From Herminiimonas sp. (GTDB taxonomy: Bacteria > Pseudomonadota > Gammaproteobacteria > Burkholderiales > Burkholderiaceae_D), in assembly GCA_028292665.1 (NCBI GenBank), contig JAQGLW010000134.1, forward strand, positions 1-64,000: 64,000 nucleotides of DNA, written 5' to 3'. The first letter of the stretch is position 1; each line of letters begins with the position of its first letter. Below, one piece after another: positions 46,564 through 56,241 of this stretch. Below the pieces are notes generated by a model, which was not told where the DNA came from, did no database searches, and saw only the letters and a program-made list of their open reading frames with translations. The translations under genes and the position numbers were made by a program.

Positions 46564-46741
46564 CTGAACAGCCCAGCAGCTCCTAGTCGCGAAGCGGCGT
46601 ATCGAAGGGTGCTGGTTATGCCACCAACTCTTCGATACGCCGCTTCGCGGCCACTCATCAGGGAGAACGGTGATTTTTAAATTGCATTCTACCTGTTCGC
46701 CGTACGCTCCTTCGCGGCTAGGGGCTGGCCTTGGCTGTTCA
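46564..46741. repeat. Nested palindromic repeat element between fcl and the polymerase gene
   Basis: The inner arms are a perfect 20-base inverted repeat, 46588-46607 against 46630-46649 (CGCGAAGCGGCGTATCGAAG and its complement), around a 22-base loop. The outer arms are imperfect: CTGAACAGCC at 46564-46573 pairs with GGCTGTTCAG at 46732-46741, and further matching continues inward through TCCTAG/CTAGGG and CGCGAAG/CTTCGCG. The whole element is about 178 bases with no coding content. It resembles a BIME/REP-like or MITE-like dispersed element; it could also act as a transcription terminator or RNA stabiliser. Confidence 0.8.
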
Positions 46742-46777
46742 GGACGAACTGCACAGTTGCACATTCGAATGGAATTA

Positions 46778-48229
46778 ATGAACAAATTTTCAATACAGAT
46801 AAAATTTTCCTCCGGATTGCCAAAACACTTGATGTTTGCATGGACAAGCTTGTTTTTGACTGCAATCGCCATTACGCTGTTTCTTGCTCCAACAAAGGAA
46901 TGGCAGGGACTTGCTTTTTTATTTTTAGCCTGCGTGTTTTCCATGGAGGCCGGTTTTTCTCAAAGCAGGACCGACTGGCGTGTTGCATTGCATCTTTTTT
47001 ATCCTCTGTTGCTCCTGCCCGTCATCGGCGCCTTGTTGATTTTCCGAGGCGCCGACTCAACTGAATATGCTGTCTTTGTCAGACAATTTTTAATCGGACT
47101 CTTGTGCTATTTCGGCTGTTATTGGCTGATAGGGCGGTTTCGCCGGGAGTTGGGCGACAACAGGCTTATTTATTTATTATTGTTGCCGGGCATATTCCAC
47201 ATTTCACTGTTTGTGGTGGATTTAATGCAGGCTTATGGAAACGGGGCCTTTGACATTCCCGATTATCTTTTTTATATCAAGGATATTCCAAGAGCCGGAC
47301 GCAAATATTTGACCATCGCGCTGACTTCTCTGATTGTGTTCGCATTGCTGGGTAGCGCATGCGCTTCTAAAAAAATGAAGGCGTCACTGCTCCTGCTTTT
47401 TCCTGTGGCTGCATTTTCGTTTGCCTTGCTAGATACCAGGGCCGCGCAATTTGCTGTTGGCGTCGCAATTTCAGCGACCTTCCTTATACCCTGGTTACGC
47501 AAGGCATTTGCGGCGCAGGCAACACGAATAATCTATCCGCGAATCTTCCTGGTCGCCTATCTGGCTGGTGTTTTAATCGTTTCCATTGCAATCGGCTATT
47601 CTTCAGGAAAGTATCGTTGGTCGCAATTCAACCTTAGCGTGATATCCGCAATCAAGGGACCGCACGATGCCAATCTCGATCCAGGCGAGGATGCCTGGGT
47701 CCATTCAAGTTATTGGCGAAACAATAGCTGTGTCGGAAGAGAGTTAAGATGTTCGGTCGATTCGTCGGCTTATCTCAGGACGTCCTGGCTGCTTTTTGGA
47801 TTGCGCGGCGTACTGAATCATCCTTTTGGTTTGGGCGCCAACCGGAAACCGCTTTCCGCTTTATTCCTGGCCGAGAATCCATCTGCCGGTCTGGATGACA
47901 TTGCATTGAAGGATTCTCATAGCGGCTTGCTCGATTTGGCCATATGCTTCGGTCTGCCGGGTACGATCTGTTTTCTGTGGTTTTCCCTCAAAATATTAAA
48001 CTTGGGACGTACACGTATCAAAGACAATTCCGATCGCGTCCTATTGCTTGGTATTTATCTGATATTTATTATATGTTTGGCACGCTTTTTGGTGGATAGC
48101 TTCACCGACGGCCTTGGATTCTATCTAATGTCGACTGCGGGAATGCTGGCGGCAATGTCGGCACCGTACAATGAGCCGGTTGATGTGGTTAAATCTGATT
48201 CTGAATTCCGAATACAAAAGGCAGCGTGA
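46778..48229 (+). CDS. O-antigen polymerase/ligase-like membrane protein (Wzy/WaaL family)
   Basis: The roughly 483-residue protein has 10-12 hydrophobic segments and a large periplasmic-type loop between about residues 295 and 400 that contains DAWVHSSYWR and several Cys. It ends with a hydrophobic segment and a short soluble tail. This plan fits the Wzy_C/O-antigen ligase superfamily. A longer frame from 46670 would run through the palindromic repeat, so I use the ATG at 46778 (46769 is also possible). Wzy polymerises lipid-linked units; WaaL joins glycan to lipid A core. The sequence does not let me choose. Confidence 0.75.
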   Translation: MNKFSIQIKFSSGLPKHLMFAWTSLFLTAIAITLFLAPTKEWQGLAFLFLACVFSMEAGFSQSRTDWRVALHLFYPLLLLPVIGALLIFRGADSTEYAVFVRQFLIGLLCYFGCYWLIGRFRRELGDNRLIYLLLLPGIFHISLFVVDLMQAYGNGAFDIPDYLFYIKDIPRAGRKYLTIALTSLIVFALLGSACASKKMKASLLLLFPVAAFSFALLDTRAAQFAVGVAISATFLIPWLRKAFAAQATRIIYPRIFLVAYLAGVLIVSIAIGYSSGKYRWSQFNLSVISAIKGPHDANLDPGEDAWVHSSYWRNNSCVGRELRCSVDSSAYLRTSWLLFGLRGVLNHPFGLGANRKPLSALFLAENPSAGLDDIALKDSHSGLLDLAICFGLPGTICFLWFSLKILNLGRTRIKDNSDRVLLLGIYLIFIICLARFLVDSFTDGLGFYLMSTAGMLAAMSAPYNEPVDVVKSDSEFRIQKAA

Positions 48230-49236
<1,007 letters not shown>

Positions 49237-49237
<1 letters not shown>

Positions 49238-50391
49238 TGATTCCCTACGGACGACAGGACATCAGCCAGGACGATATCGATGCGGTAGTCGAAACGCTGC
49301 GCTCCGATTGGCTTACACAAGGTCCTGCCGTCCCGAATTTTGAAAGAAAAATCGCTGCATATTGCGGCGCGCAATATGCGGTTGCAGTCAATAGTGCGAC
49401 CTCCGCGCTGCATATAGCCTGCATGGCGCTCGGTCTGGGGCGAGGCGACATACTCTGGACATCGCCCAACACCTTCGCTGCCTCGGCAAACTGTGCGCTT
49501 TACTGTAATGCGACCGTCGATTTCGTCGACATCGATCGGCGCACTTACAACATGAGCGTAGACGCGCTGCGCAACAAGCTGGCGGATGCCGAGCGGGAAG
49601 GGCGGTTGCCCAGGATCGTTGTTCCGGTTCATTTCGCTGGACAGTCGTGCGAAATGAGGGAAATCAAGGCGCTTGCCGATCAATACGGTTTTCATATCAT
49701 TGAAGATGCGTCGCATGCGGTGGGTGGACGTTATCTCGATAAGTGCGTCGGCGATTGCCGCTATTCGGACATCACTATTTTCAGCTTTCATCCGGTGAAG
49801 ATCATTACCACCGCTGAAGGCGGCATTGCCCTGACCAACAATGGCGAGTTGGCCGGCCGCATTTCGCTGTTGCGCAGCCACGGCATTACTCGTGACCCTG
49901 CGCTGATGGAGGAGAGTGACGGCCCCTGGTATTACCAGCAAATCGAGCTTGGCTATAATTACCGGATGACCGATATGCAGGCCGCGCTCGGCCTCAGCCA
50001 GACTGCGCGGCTCGATGAGTTTGTATTGCGCCGCCACGCCATTGCCGAACATTACGATGCGATGCTGCGCGACCTGCCGATTACTATTCCATGGCAGCAT
50101 CCTGATGCCTACTCGGCTTACCATTTATACCCAATTTGCATTCCCGCTCAAATCAGTAATATAAATCGGCGTGCGGTATTCGACGGATTCCGAGCGGCTG
50201 GCATAGGGGTGAATGTCCATTACATCCCGGTGCATATGCATCCCTATTACAACAGACTGGGTTTCAAGGCGGGTGACTTCCCTCAGGCGGAAGCTTATTA
50301 TCGGGAGACGATCAGCCTGCCAATGTACCCGACGCTGACACAATCGCAACAGGCACATGTAATCGACGTACTGAAGGGACTGGTAGCATGA
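49237..50391 (+). CDS. pseC: UDP-4-amino-4,6-dideoxy-N-acetyl-beta-L-altrosamine transaminase, PseC
   Basis: The 384-residue DegT-family aminotransferase has NSATSALHIAC, EDASHAVGG and the Schiff-base lysine in FSFHPVKIITTAEGG near residue 187. The N-terminus IPYGRQDISQDDIDAVV is characteristic of PseC. It aminates C4 of the PseB product using glutamate and PLP. It overlaps pseF by 4 bases. Confidence 0.94.
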
Positions 50392-51089
50392 ACCTCTGTG
50401 TGATACCGGCGCGCGGCGGCAGCAAACGCATTCCGCGTAAGAACATCCGTCTTTTCGCCGGCAAGCCTATCATCGCGTATTCGATTCACGCCGCTCTTCA
50501 ATCGGGCCTGTTTGACAAAGTGATCGTCTCGACTGATGACGAGGAAATCGCCGACATCGCGCGCCAGGCCGGTGCCGAAGTGCCTTTTATCCGCCCCAAG
50601 CAACTAGCAGACGATTTCACCGGTACCAATGCAGTCGTCAAGCACGCTATCAACTGGTTCATGGATCAAGGTGAATCGGTGACCTGTGCATGCTGCCTTT
50701 ACGCGACCGCGCCTTTTGTCGAGGCGTATTACTTGCGCGAGGGGTATGAGAAATTGTGCACAAGCAGCAAATCGTTTGCATTCTCGGTCACCAGCTTTCC
50801 ATTCCCTATACAGCGCGCCTTGCGCATGAATGCTGAAGGGGTGGTCGAACCGATTTATCCGGAACACATCTTCACCCGCTCTCAGGATCTGAAAGAGGCC
50901 TACCACGATGCCGGTCAATTTTACTGGGGGCGGGCGGAGGCCTTCCTGAATGACGTGGTGACCTTTTCGCCGGCATCGTTGCCGGTGATCTTGCCGCGCT
51001 ATCTGGTTCAGGACATCGATACCCTTGAAGATTGGCGGCGCGCTGAGCTCATGTACCAGGCATGGCGGGCAGGCAAGGCTGACGCATGA
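50388..51089 (+). CDS. pseF: Pseudaminic acid cytidylyltransferase, PseF
   Basis: The 233-residue CMP-sialic-acid-synthetase family protein opens with LCVIPARGGSKRIPRKNIR and has GKPIIAYSI and DAGQFYWG, the PseF/NeuA pattern. It activates pseudaminic acid with CTP. Its position between pseC and pseG follows a known pse gene order. Confidence 0.94.
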   Translation: MNLCVIPARGGSKRIPRKNIRLFAGKPIIAYSIHAALQSGLFDKVIVSTDDEEIADIARQAGAEVPFIRPKQLADDFTGTNAVVKHAINWFMDQGESVTCACCLYATAPFVEAYYLREGYEKLCTSSKSFAFSVTSFPFPIQRALRMNAEGVVEPIYPEHIFTRSQDLKEAYHDAGQFYWGRAEAFLNDVVTFSPASLPVILPRYLVQDIDTLEDWRRAELMYQAWRAGKADA

Positions 51090-51170
51090 AACGCGATATC
51101 GGAACCCGCCATGGCCACAATTGCATGCGATCGTCGCGAAATGTCGGTCGGGGCAGCATCACGTGGAATC

Positions 51171-52256
51171 ATGAAGACCGCCATTCGTACTGATGCTTCG
51201 CAGGAAATCGGCACAGGTCATGTCATGCGTTGTCTGACATTGGCCGATGAGCTGCGCGCGCGTGGCGCGGATATTCGTTTCGTTTGCCGGCAACTGCCGC
51301 GCAGCTTCGCCAGGCTGATCCGTGCTCATGGGCATGACGTAGCAATGCTGGCGCCTGCCCGGCATGCGATTGTTGGATCTGGTGGGAATGAGCCGCGTCA
51401 TGCACACTGGCTTGGCACCGGCTGGGAACAGGACGCACAGGATATGCTGGCTTGCCTGGCCGATGAAGAGGATTGGGACTGGATCGTCGTCGACCACTAC
51501 GCAATTGATATTCGATGGGAAAGCGCGCTGCGAAAATCGCTGGGCAGCAAAATCATGGTCATCGATGACCTGGCGGATCGTATGCACGACTGCGATGTGC
51601 TGCTTGATCAAAACCATTATCGTAATGGGCCAACACGCTATGTCGGACTTGTATCGCCTGCATGCCGTCTTTTGCTGGGCTCGGGTTACGTCTTGCTTCG
51701 GCGGGAGTTCATCGAAGCACGAGCGACTCTCAGACAGCGGGATGGCATAATCCATCGCATCCTGATCTTTTTGGGCGGCGCCGATCCGAAAAACATGACA
51801 GGACGCGTGACAGATCTGCTAAGAAAAACAATTAGTCCGCAAGTGCGGATAGATGTCGTGGTCGGAGCCGTCAATCCGCATTTGGAAGATATCGAAGTAT
51901 TATGCGCGCCTTATCAGAATATTTCGCTTCACATTCAAGCCGCCAATATGGCTGAGCTTGTCGCCGTCGCGGATATTGCCATCGGAGCTTGCGGTTCGGC
52001 TACCTGGGAACGTTGCTATTTGGGCCTGCCGTCGCTTGTGTTGGTCATGGCGGACAACCAGCGGCAAGCGGCACAGGATTTGGCTGACATGGGTGTGATC
52101 GTGAATCTCGGCGATGCCGAGAATATGACTGACCGGATGTTGACTGATGCGGTCAATCGCCTGATGAACGATGCGAATGCATGCCTTGAGTTATCCCGCC
52201 GTTCTTTTGAAATCATGTCGGAAAACGGCAACCACGCAGCTGACTGGCTGGTTTGA
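51171..52256 (+). CDS. pseG: UDP-2,4-diacetamido-2,4,6-trideoxy-beta-L-altropyranose hydrolase, PseG
   Basis: The 361-residue GT-B-like hydrolase has the catalytic His segment RTDASQEIGTGHVMRCLTL near residue 17 and late GACGSATWERCYLGLPSL. It removes UDP from the altropyranose intermediate. A longer frame starts at 51111, but conserved sequence begins right after the ATG at 51171. Confidence 0.92.
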   Translation: MKTAIRTDASQEIGTGHVMRCLTLADELRARGADIRFVCRQLPRSFARLIRAHGHDVAMLAPARHAIVGSGGNEPRHAHWLGTGWEQDAQDMLACLADEEDWDWIVVDHYAIDIRWESALRKSLGSKIMVIDDLADRMHDCDVLLDQNHYRNGPTRYVGLVSPACRLLLGSGYVLLRREFIEARATLRQRDGIIHRILIFLGGADPKNMTGRVTDLLRKTISPQVRIDVVVGAVNPHLEDIEVLCAPYQNISLHIQAANMAELVAVADIAIGACGSATWERCYLGLPSLVLVMADNQRQAAQDLADMGVIVNLGDAENMTDRMLTDAVNRLMNDANACLELSRRSFEIMSENGNHAADWLV

Positions 52257-52263
52257 GAAACCT

Positions 52264-52827
52264 ATGCTGAGACATTCCGATTTTTCGCTTCGCCCGCTCG
52301 CGCCGTCCGATAAGGAAATGATTCTGGCCTGGCGTAATGCAGACCGGGTACGGATCAATATGTACAACGATCGCTTGATCACGCCCGAAGAACATGAGGG
52401 CTGGTTTCCTCAGGCCTTGGTCGACAAAAGCGCCCGTTACATGATATTCGAGTGGAAGTGCGGGCCGGTAGGCTTTGTCTCTTTTACCGGAATCAATCAT
52501 GAGCATGGACGATGTATCTGGGCCTTTTATCTAGGGGAGACCGATGTCCCGAAAGGCTCTGGCTCCGCAATGGAGTATTTTGCGCTGACTTATGCATTTG
52601 AACATCTTGATATCCGAAAGCTGTCCTGTGAAGTTTTTGCATTCAATACCGGTGTGATCAAGCTGCATGAAAAATTCGGATTCGTGCACGAAGGCCGCTT
52701 TGTCAAGCATCATCTCAAAAACGGCGCCTACGAAGACATCGTGCGCCTGGCCCAGTTCAGAGAGAATTGGGAGCAGAGGAAAGCCTCACTGAAGAGCCGA
52801 TGTTTCGTTCCGGAAGGAGCTTGCTAA
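52264..52827 (+). CDS. pseH: GNAT N-acetyltransferase of the pseudaminic acid pathway, PseH
   Basis: The 187-residue GNAT protein has SLRPLAPSDKEMILAWRN, a central beta-strand region (CGPVGFVSFTG) and KLSCEVFAFNTGVIKLHEKFGF, all fitting PseH/RimJ-like acetyltransferases. It acetylates the 4-amino group of the PseC product. The stop shares one base with pseI, which has a strong GGAAGGAG inside the end of this gene. Confidence 0.9.
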   Translation: MLRHSDFSLRPLAPSDKEMILAWRNADRVRINMYNDRLITPEEHEGWFPQALVDKSARYMIFEWKCGPVGFVSFTGINHEHGRCIWAFYLGETDVPKGSGSAMEYFALTYAFEHLDIRKLSCEVFAFNTGVIKLHEKFGFVHEGRFVKHHLKNGAYEDIVRLAQFRENWEQRKASLKSRCFVPEGAC

Positions 52828-53876
52828 TGACTATGTATATATCCGGCCGGCCTATCGGCCGCAATGCTGCACCCTTCATCATCGCTGAAATGTCCGGCAA
52901 CCATAACCAGTCGCTGGAGCGGGCGCTGGCGATTGTCGACGCAGCCGCAAAAGCAGGCGCTCATGCGCTGAAGATTCAGACCTATACCGCCGACACCATG
53001 ACGCTCGACCTGGATGAAGGTGAATTCTTCATCTCAGACCCGAAATCGCTCTGGAAGGGGAATTCCCTCTATAAACTTTACCAGGAAGCGCATACCCCCT
53101 GGGAGTGGCACAAGCCGATTTTCGAGCGTGCCCGTGAGTTGGGCATGATTCCGTTCAGTACCCCATTCGACGACACGGCTGTCGACTTCCTCGAAGAGCT
53201 GAATGTGCCGTGCTACAAGATCGCTTCTTTCGAGAATACCGATATTCCGCTCATTCGCAAGGTGGCAGCCACCGGCAAGCCGATGATCATTTCCACCGGC
53301 ATGGCCAGCGTGGCCGAACTCGATGAAACAGTACGGGCCGCCCGCGAAGCCGGCTGCAATAATATTATTTTGCTCAAATGTACAAGCACCTATCCCGCAA
53401 CACCTGAAAACACCAACATCCTGACTATCCCGCACCTGCGGGAACTGTTCGGTACGGAAGTCGGGCTTTCCGATCACACCATGGGCATTGGCGTCTCAGT
53501 GGCAAGCGTGGCGCTCGGCGCGACTGTGATCGAAAAGCATTTCACCCTCAGTCGTGCCGAAGGCGGCGTTGATTCCACCTTCTCGATGGAACCGGAAGAA
53601 ATGGCGAATCTGGTAGTGGAGACGGAACGCGCCTGGCAGGCATTGGGACAGGTAAGCTATGGTGCGACAGAGGCGGAAAAAAAATCCATGGTGTTCCGGA
53701 GGTCGCTGTACGTGACCCGCGACATTGCGAAAGGAGAGCTCTTTTCCAAACAGAATATCCGCGCGATCCGCCCGGGCTATGGGTTGGCCCCGAAGCATAT
53801 GGATAGAGTTTTGGGAAAAGAAGCACGCAAAAAAATAATACGCGGTACTGCGCTTACTTGGGATTTGGTTGGCTAG
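52827..53876 (+). CDS. pseI: Pseudaminic acid synthase, PseI
   Basis: The 349-residue NeuB-family enzyme has a TIM barrel opening GRNAAPFIIAEMSGNHNQ with AGAHALKIQTYTADTMT, then KIASFENTD, SDHTMGIGVSVASVALGA and EKHFTLSRAEGGVDS. The antifreeze-like SAF domain fills the last 60-70 residues (RSLYVTRDIAKGE, IRAIRPGYGLAPK). It condenses 6-deoxy-AltdiNAc with PEP. With pseB, C, F, G and H the pathway to CMP-Pse is complete in six consecutive genes. Confidence 0.95.
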   Translation: MTMYISGRPIGRNAAPFIIAEMSGNHNQSLERALAIVDAAAKAGAHALKIQTYTADTMTLDLDEGEFFISDPKSLWKGNSLYKLYQEAHTPWEWHKPIFERARELGMIPFSTPFDDTAVDFLEELNVPCYKIASFENTDIPLIRKVAATGKPMIISTGMASVAELDETVRAAREAGCNNIILLKCTSTYPATPENTNILTIPHLRELFGTEVGLSDHTMGIGVSVASVALGATVIEKHFTLSRAEGGVDSTFSMEPEEMANLVVETERAWQALGQVSYGATEAEKKSMVFRRSLYVTRDIAKGELFSKQNIRAIRPGYGLAPKHMDRVLGKEARKKIIRGTALTWDLVG

Positions 53877-54002
53877 TTACTAGCGTGCCGGTTTATTAGC
53901 CGAACAATCGAGTGGCGCATTTCAAGCTTGCCGTCGACCGCGCAGTTCTGATAATCAGTAGCGCCGCGAGCATACGCAGCGTAATTCAGGTCTAGGGGAA
54001 AT

Positions 54003-55037
54003 ATGGGGAAACTAATATCCTGCTTTAGAATATTGAGGGATCTGATCATCCTTGCATATGGCCTTGTCTGGTTTCGTTTGACCGGCAAGACACCGAGTGT
54101 GGCATATCAAAGCATGGTTAGACTTTTTTGCCAAACGGGTGGAATTTCCAATGATGTTATGAGCCGGCTTGTCAGTTTTGGCAGCAGCGAATATAAATTC
54201 GGCTCTGTCAGCGGGGTCCTGGGCAAATGCAATCCGGACAAGATACAAAACATCACTTCTCAATTGCGCCGTGACGGCTACGTCTTGATGGAAAATGTCA
54301 TTCCGCAGGATGTGTGTGACAGACTCCTCAAGTATGCGCTTGAGCAGCATTGCCGGCCGCGTCGCATGACTAATGGGCCAGCATTGACTTCATCTAAAAG
54401 TGTGGCATATCCCAGGGGCGCTCCCGAAACCGTTCGATACGATTTTTCCAGACAAGACATTATTAGTCATCCAGACGTTCAGGATTTGCTCGCCGACGAA
54501 TCGTTCTTGGCTGTGGCGCAAGACTATCTGCATGCGACTCCCGTTGCAGATGTCATTGCAATGTGGTGGCATACCAGTTTCGGGAAAGTACCCGACGAAG
54601 ATGCCGCACAATACTTCCATTTCGACATGGACCGAATCAAGTGGCTCAAGTTTTTCATTATGCTCACCGATGTCGAGCTTGAAAATGGGCCGCACGTTTT
54701 TATTCCCGCAACGCAGAGAACCGGTGGCATACCGGAATCTTTGCGTAAGCGTGGATATGTACGCCTGTATGATGACGATGTTGCAAAAGAAATCTCCTCT
54801 GAGCATTGGGTCGAATTCATTGCAAAGCGTGGCTCGCTGATAATTGAGGATTCAAGAGGCCTGCATAAAGGCCGACATGTAAAGAACGGAGATCGCCTGA
54901 TGTTGCAGCTTCAGTTCAGCAACAGTTTATTTGGCGGTTATTATGAGCCAGCCGCATTACCCGATGTACTGACGCCGAAATTGCGGGACGCAATTAATCG
55001 ATATACAAAAACTTACAAAAGTTTTATGCGCAGTTAA
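54003..55037 (+). CDS. Phytanoyl-CoA dioxygenase (PhyH) family oxygenase
   Basis: The 344-residue protein has a double-stranded beta-helix domain with the facial triad: HFD (HxD) in QYFHFDMDRIKW near residue 208, and the distal His in DSRGLHKGRHV near residue 288 followed by an Arg for 2-oxoglutarate. Non-haem Fe(II)/2OG enzymes of this family hydroxylate small molecules or lipids. Position directly after pseI in a polysaccharide locus suggests hydroxylation of a sugar or acyl substituent (inference). GTG and other starts are possible; the ATG at 54003 follows a 126-base spacer. Confidence 0.82.
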   Translation: MGKLISCFRILRDLIILAYGLVWFRLTGKTPSVAYQSMVRLFCQTGGISNDVMSRLVSFGSSEYKFGSVSGVLGKCNPDKIQNITSQLRRDGYVLMENVIPQDVCDRLLKYALEQHCRPRRMTNGPALTSSKSVAYPRGAPETVRYDFSRQDIISHPDVQDLLADESFLAVAQDYLHATPVADVIAMWWHTSFGKVPDEDAAQYFHFDMDRIKWLKFFIMLTDVELENGPHVFIPATQRTGGIPESLRKRGYVRLYDDDVAKEISSEHWVEFIAKRGSLIIEDSRGLHKGRHVKNGDRLMLQLQFSNSLFGGYYEPAALPDVLTPKLRDAINRYTKTYKSFMRS

Positions 55038-55094
55038 CGTTCCGGTCATCTTATCTCTGGCATTACAATTACTTGAAAAGCCGTTAAAAAATTA

Positions 55095-56099
55095 ATGTCG
55101 AACTTTATTAAATTGATTAAGAGCTTCTTACATCAAATTTCGATATTCGGGTGCATCGCGAACCGCATGCGGTTTCCTGGGCTTGGCGTAGCGTATTCGG
55201 TTAAGCACGATATAAATGGCAAGTTGCATTGGCGTTCGGGAACATCTATAGGGCACGGCTGCAATATCGTCGTGCCGTTCGATGCGGAGCTTTCTTTAGG
55301 GGAGCAATGCTACGTCGGTCGCTACGTGGAACTTGGGCCCGGCCGTGAAATAACAATTGGCGATTACACATCAATTCAAGACAGGTCGGTGATTCTCGGC
55401 GATGTCAGCATAGGCGCTTATTGCGTGTTTTCTTTTAACACATACATATCGTCAGGGCGGCATTACTATGACTTGATGCCAGAATTGCTGATTCGGGACC
55501 AAGACAGCTTCGTATCGAAGAATCCCCAACTAAAGGCCGAGCACAGTAGACCGATAATGATCCACGAAGACTGTTGGATCGGAATAAATTCCGTCATCAT
55601 GCCCGGCATCTCAATCGGGAAGGGGTGCGTAGTAGGGGCAAATTCGGTGGTCACCAAGTCGCTTCCCCCTTACTCGGTTGCAGTCGGTGCTCCGGCGAAG
55701 GTCGTAAAACAACGATTAGAATTCCTGCCCCCCGAACATCTGTATTGCGAACGGCAGGAACATCTTCCTTATTTTTATTCCGGATTCGGTCTTATGGCGG
55801 AGGAGAGACGAAAAGGAGCGCGGCAAGGAGGCATATTCGCACGGAGTCGCTTCTCTGTATGGCTGGATGGAGATAAAGGTCAGGTCATTGCTTTGAAGGC
55901 GATATCCGTTTCACGAAGCCAAAGACTGATGCTGTCGTGCGGAGAAATGCGGATAGAAATTATCCCGGAATGGGAAATCTATAAGATGTCGATAGCAAAT
56001 TCTGAAATGCCTGTCCAATTTCACATAGAATCGGAGGGAAGTATCGACACGTATCCTTTGCTTGTAAAGGAAGTCTGGATAGAGCAGGAAAAATTTTAA
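55095..56099 (+). CDS. Left-handed beta-helix acyltransferase (hexapeptide repeat)
   Basis: The 334-residue protein has isoleucine-patch repeats between about residues 50 and 210 (IGHGCNIVV, LGEQCYVGRYVELG, ITIGDYTSIQD, then SIGKGCVVGANSVVT and YSVAVGAPAKVVKQR). The insertion before WIGINSVIMPG is typical of xenobiotic or sugar O-acetyltransferases. The last 120 residues form an extra domain that I do not recognise. It probably transfers an acetyl or acyl group from acyl-CoA to a sugar precursor in the cytoplasm. Confidence 0.85.
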   Translation: MSNFIKLIKSFLHQISIFGCIANRMRFPGLGVAYSVKHDINGKLHWRSGTSIGHGCNIVVPFDAELSLGEQCYVGRYVELGPGREITIGDYTSIQDRSVILGDVSIGAYCVFSFNTYISSGRHYYDLMPELLIRDQDSFVSKNPQLKAEHSRPIMIHEDCWIGINSVIMPGISIGKGCVVGANSVVTKSLPPYSVAVGAPAKVVKQRLEFLPPEHLYCERQEHLPYFYSGFGLMAEERRKGARQGGIFARSRFSVWLDGDKGQVIALKAISVSRSQRLMLSCGEMRIEIIPEWEIYKMSIANSEMPVQFHIESEGSIDTYPLLVKEVWIEQEKF

Positions 56100-56241
56100 A
56101 TAACCCCGCATTCCGGAATAGAGAATGATCAGCCCTCTGGATCATCGTAGCCGAATGGCTTATCGAAATATCATTCTGCAGTCAGGGGCTTGAAAATAAC
56201 GAATTCAATGTATGGAATAAAGCATAAATCAGTTGCTGAAG

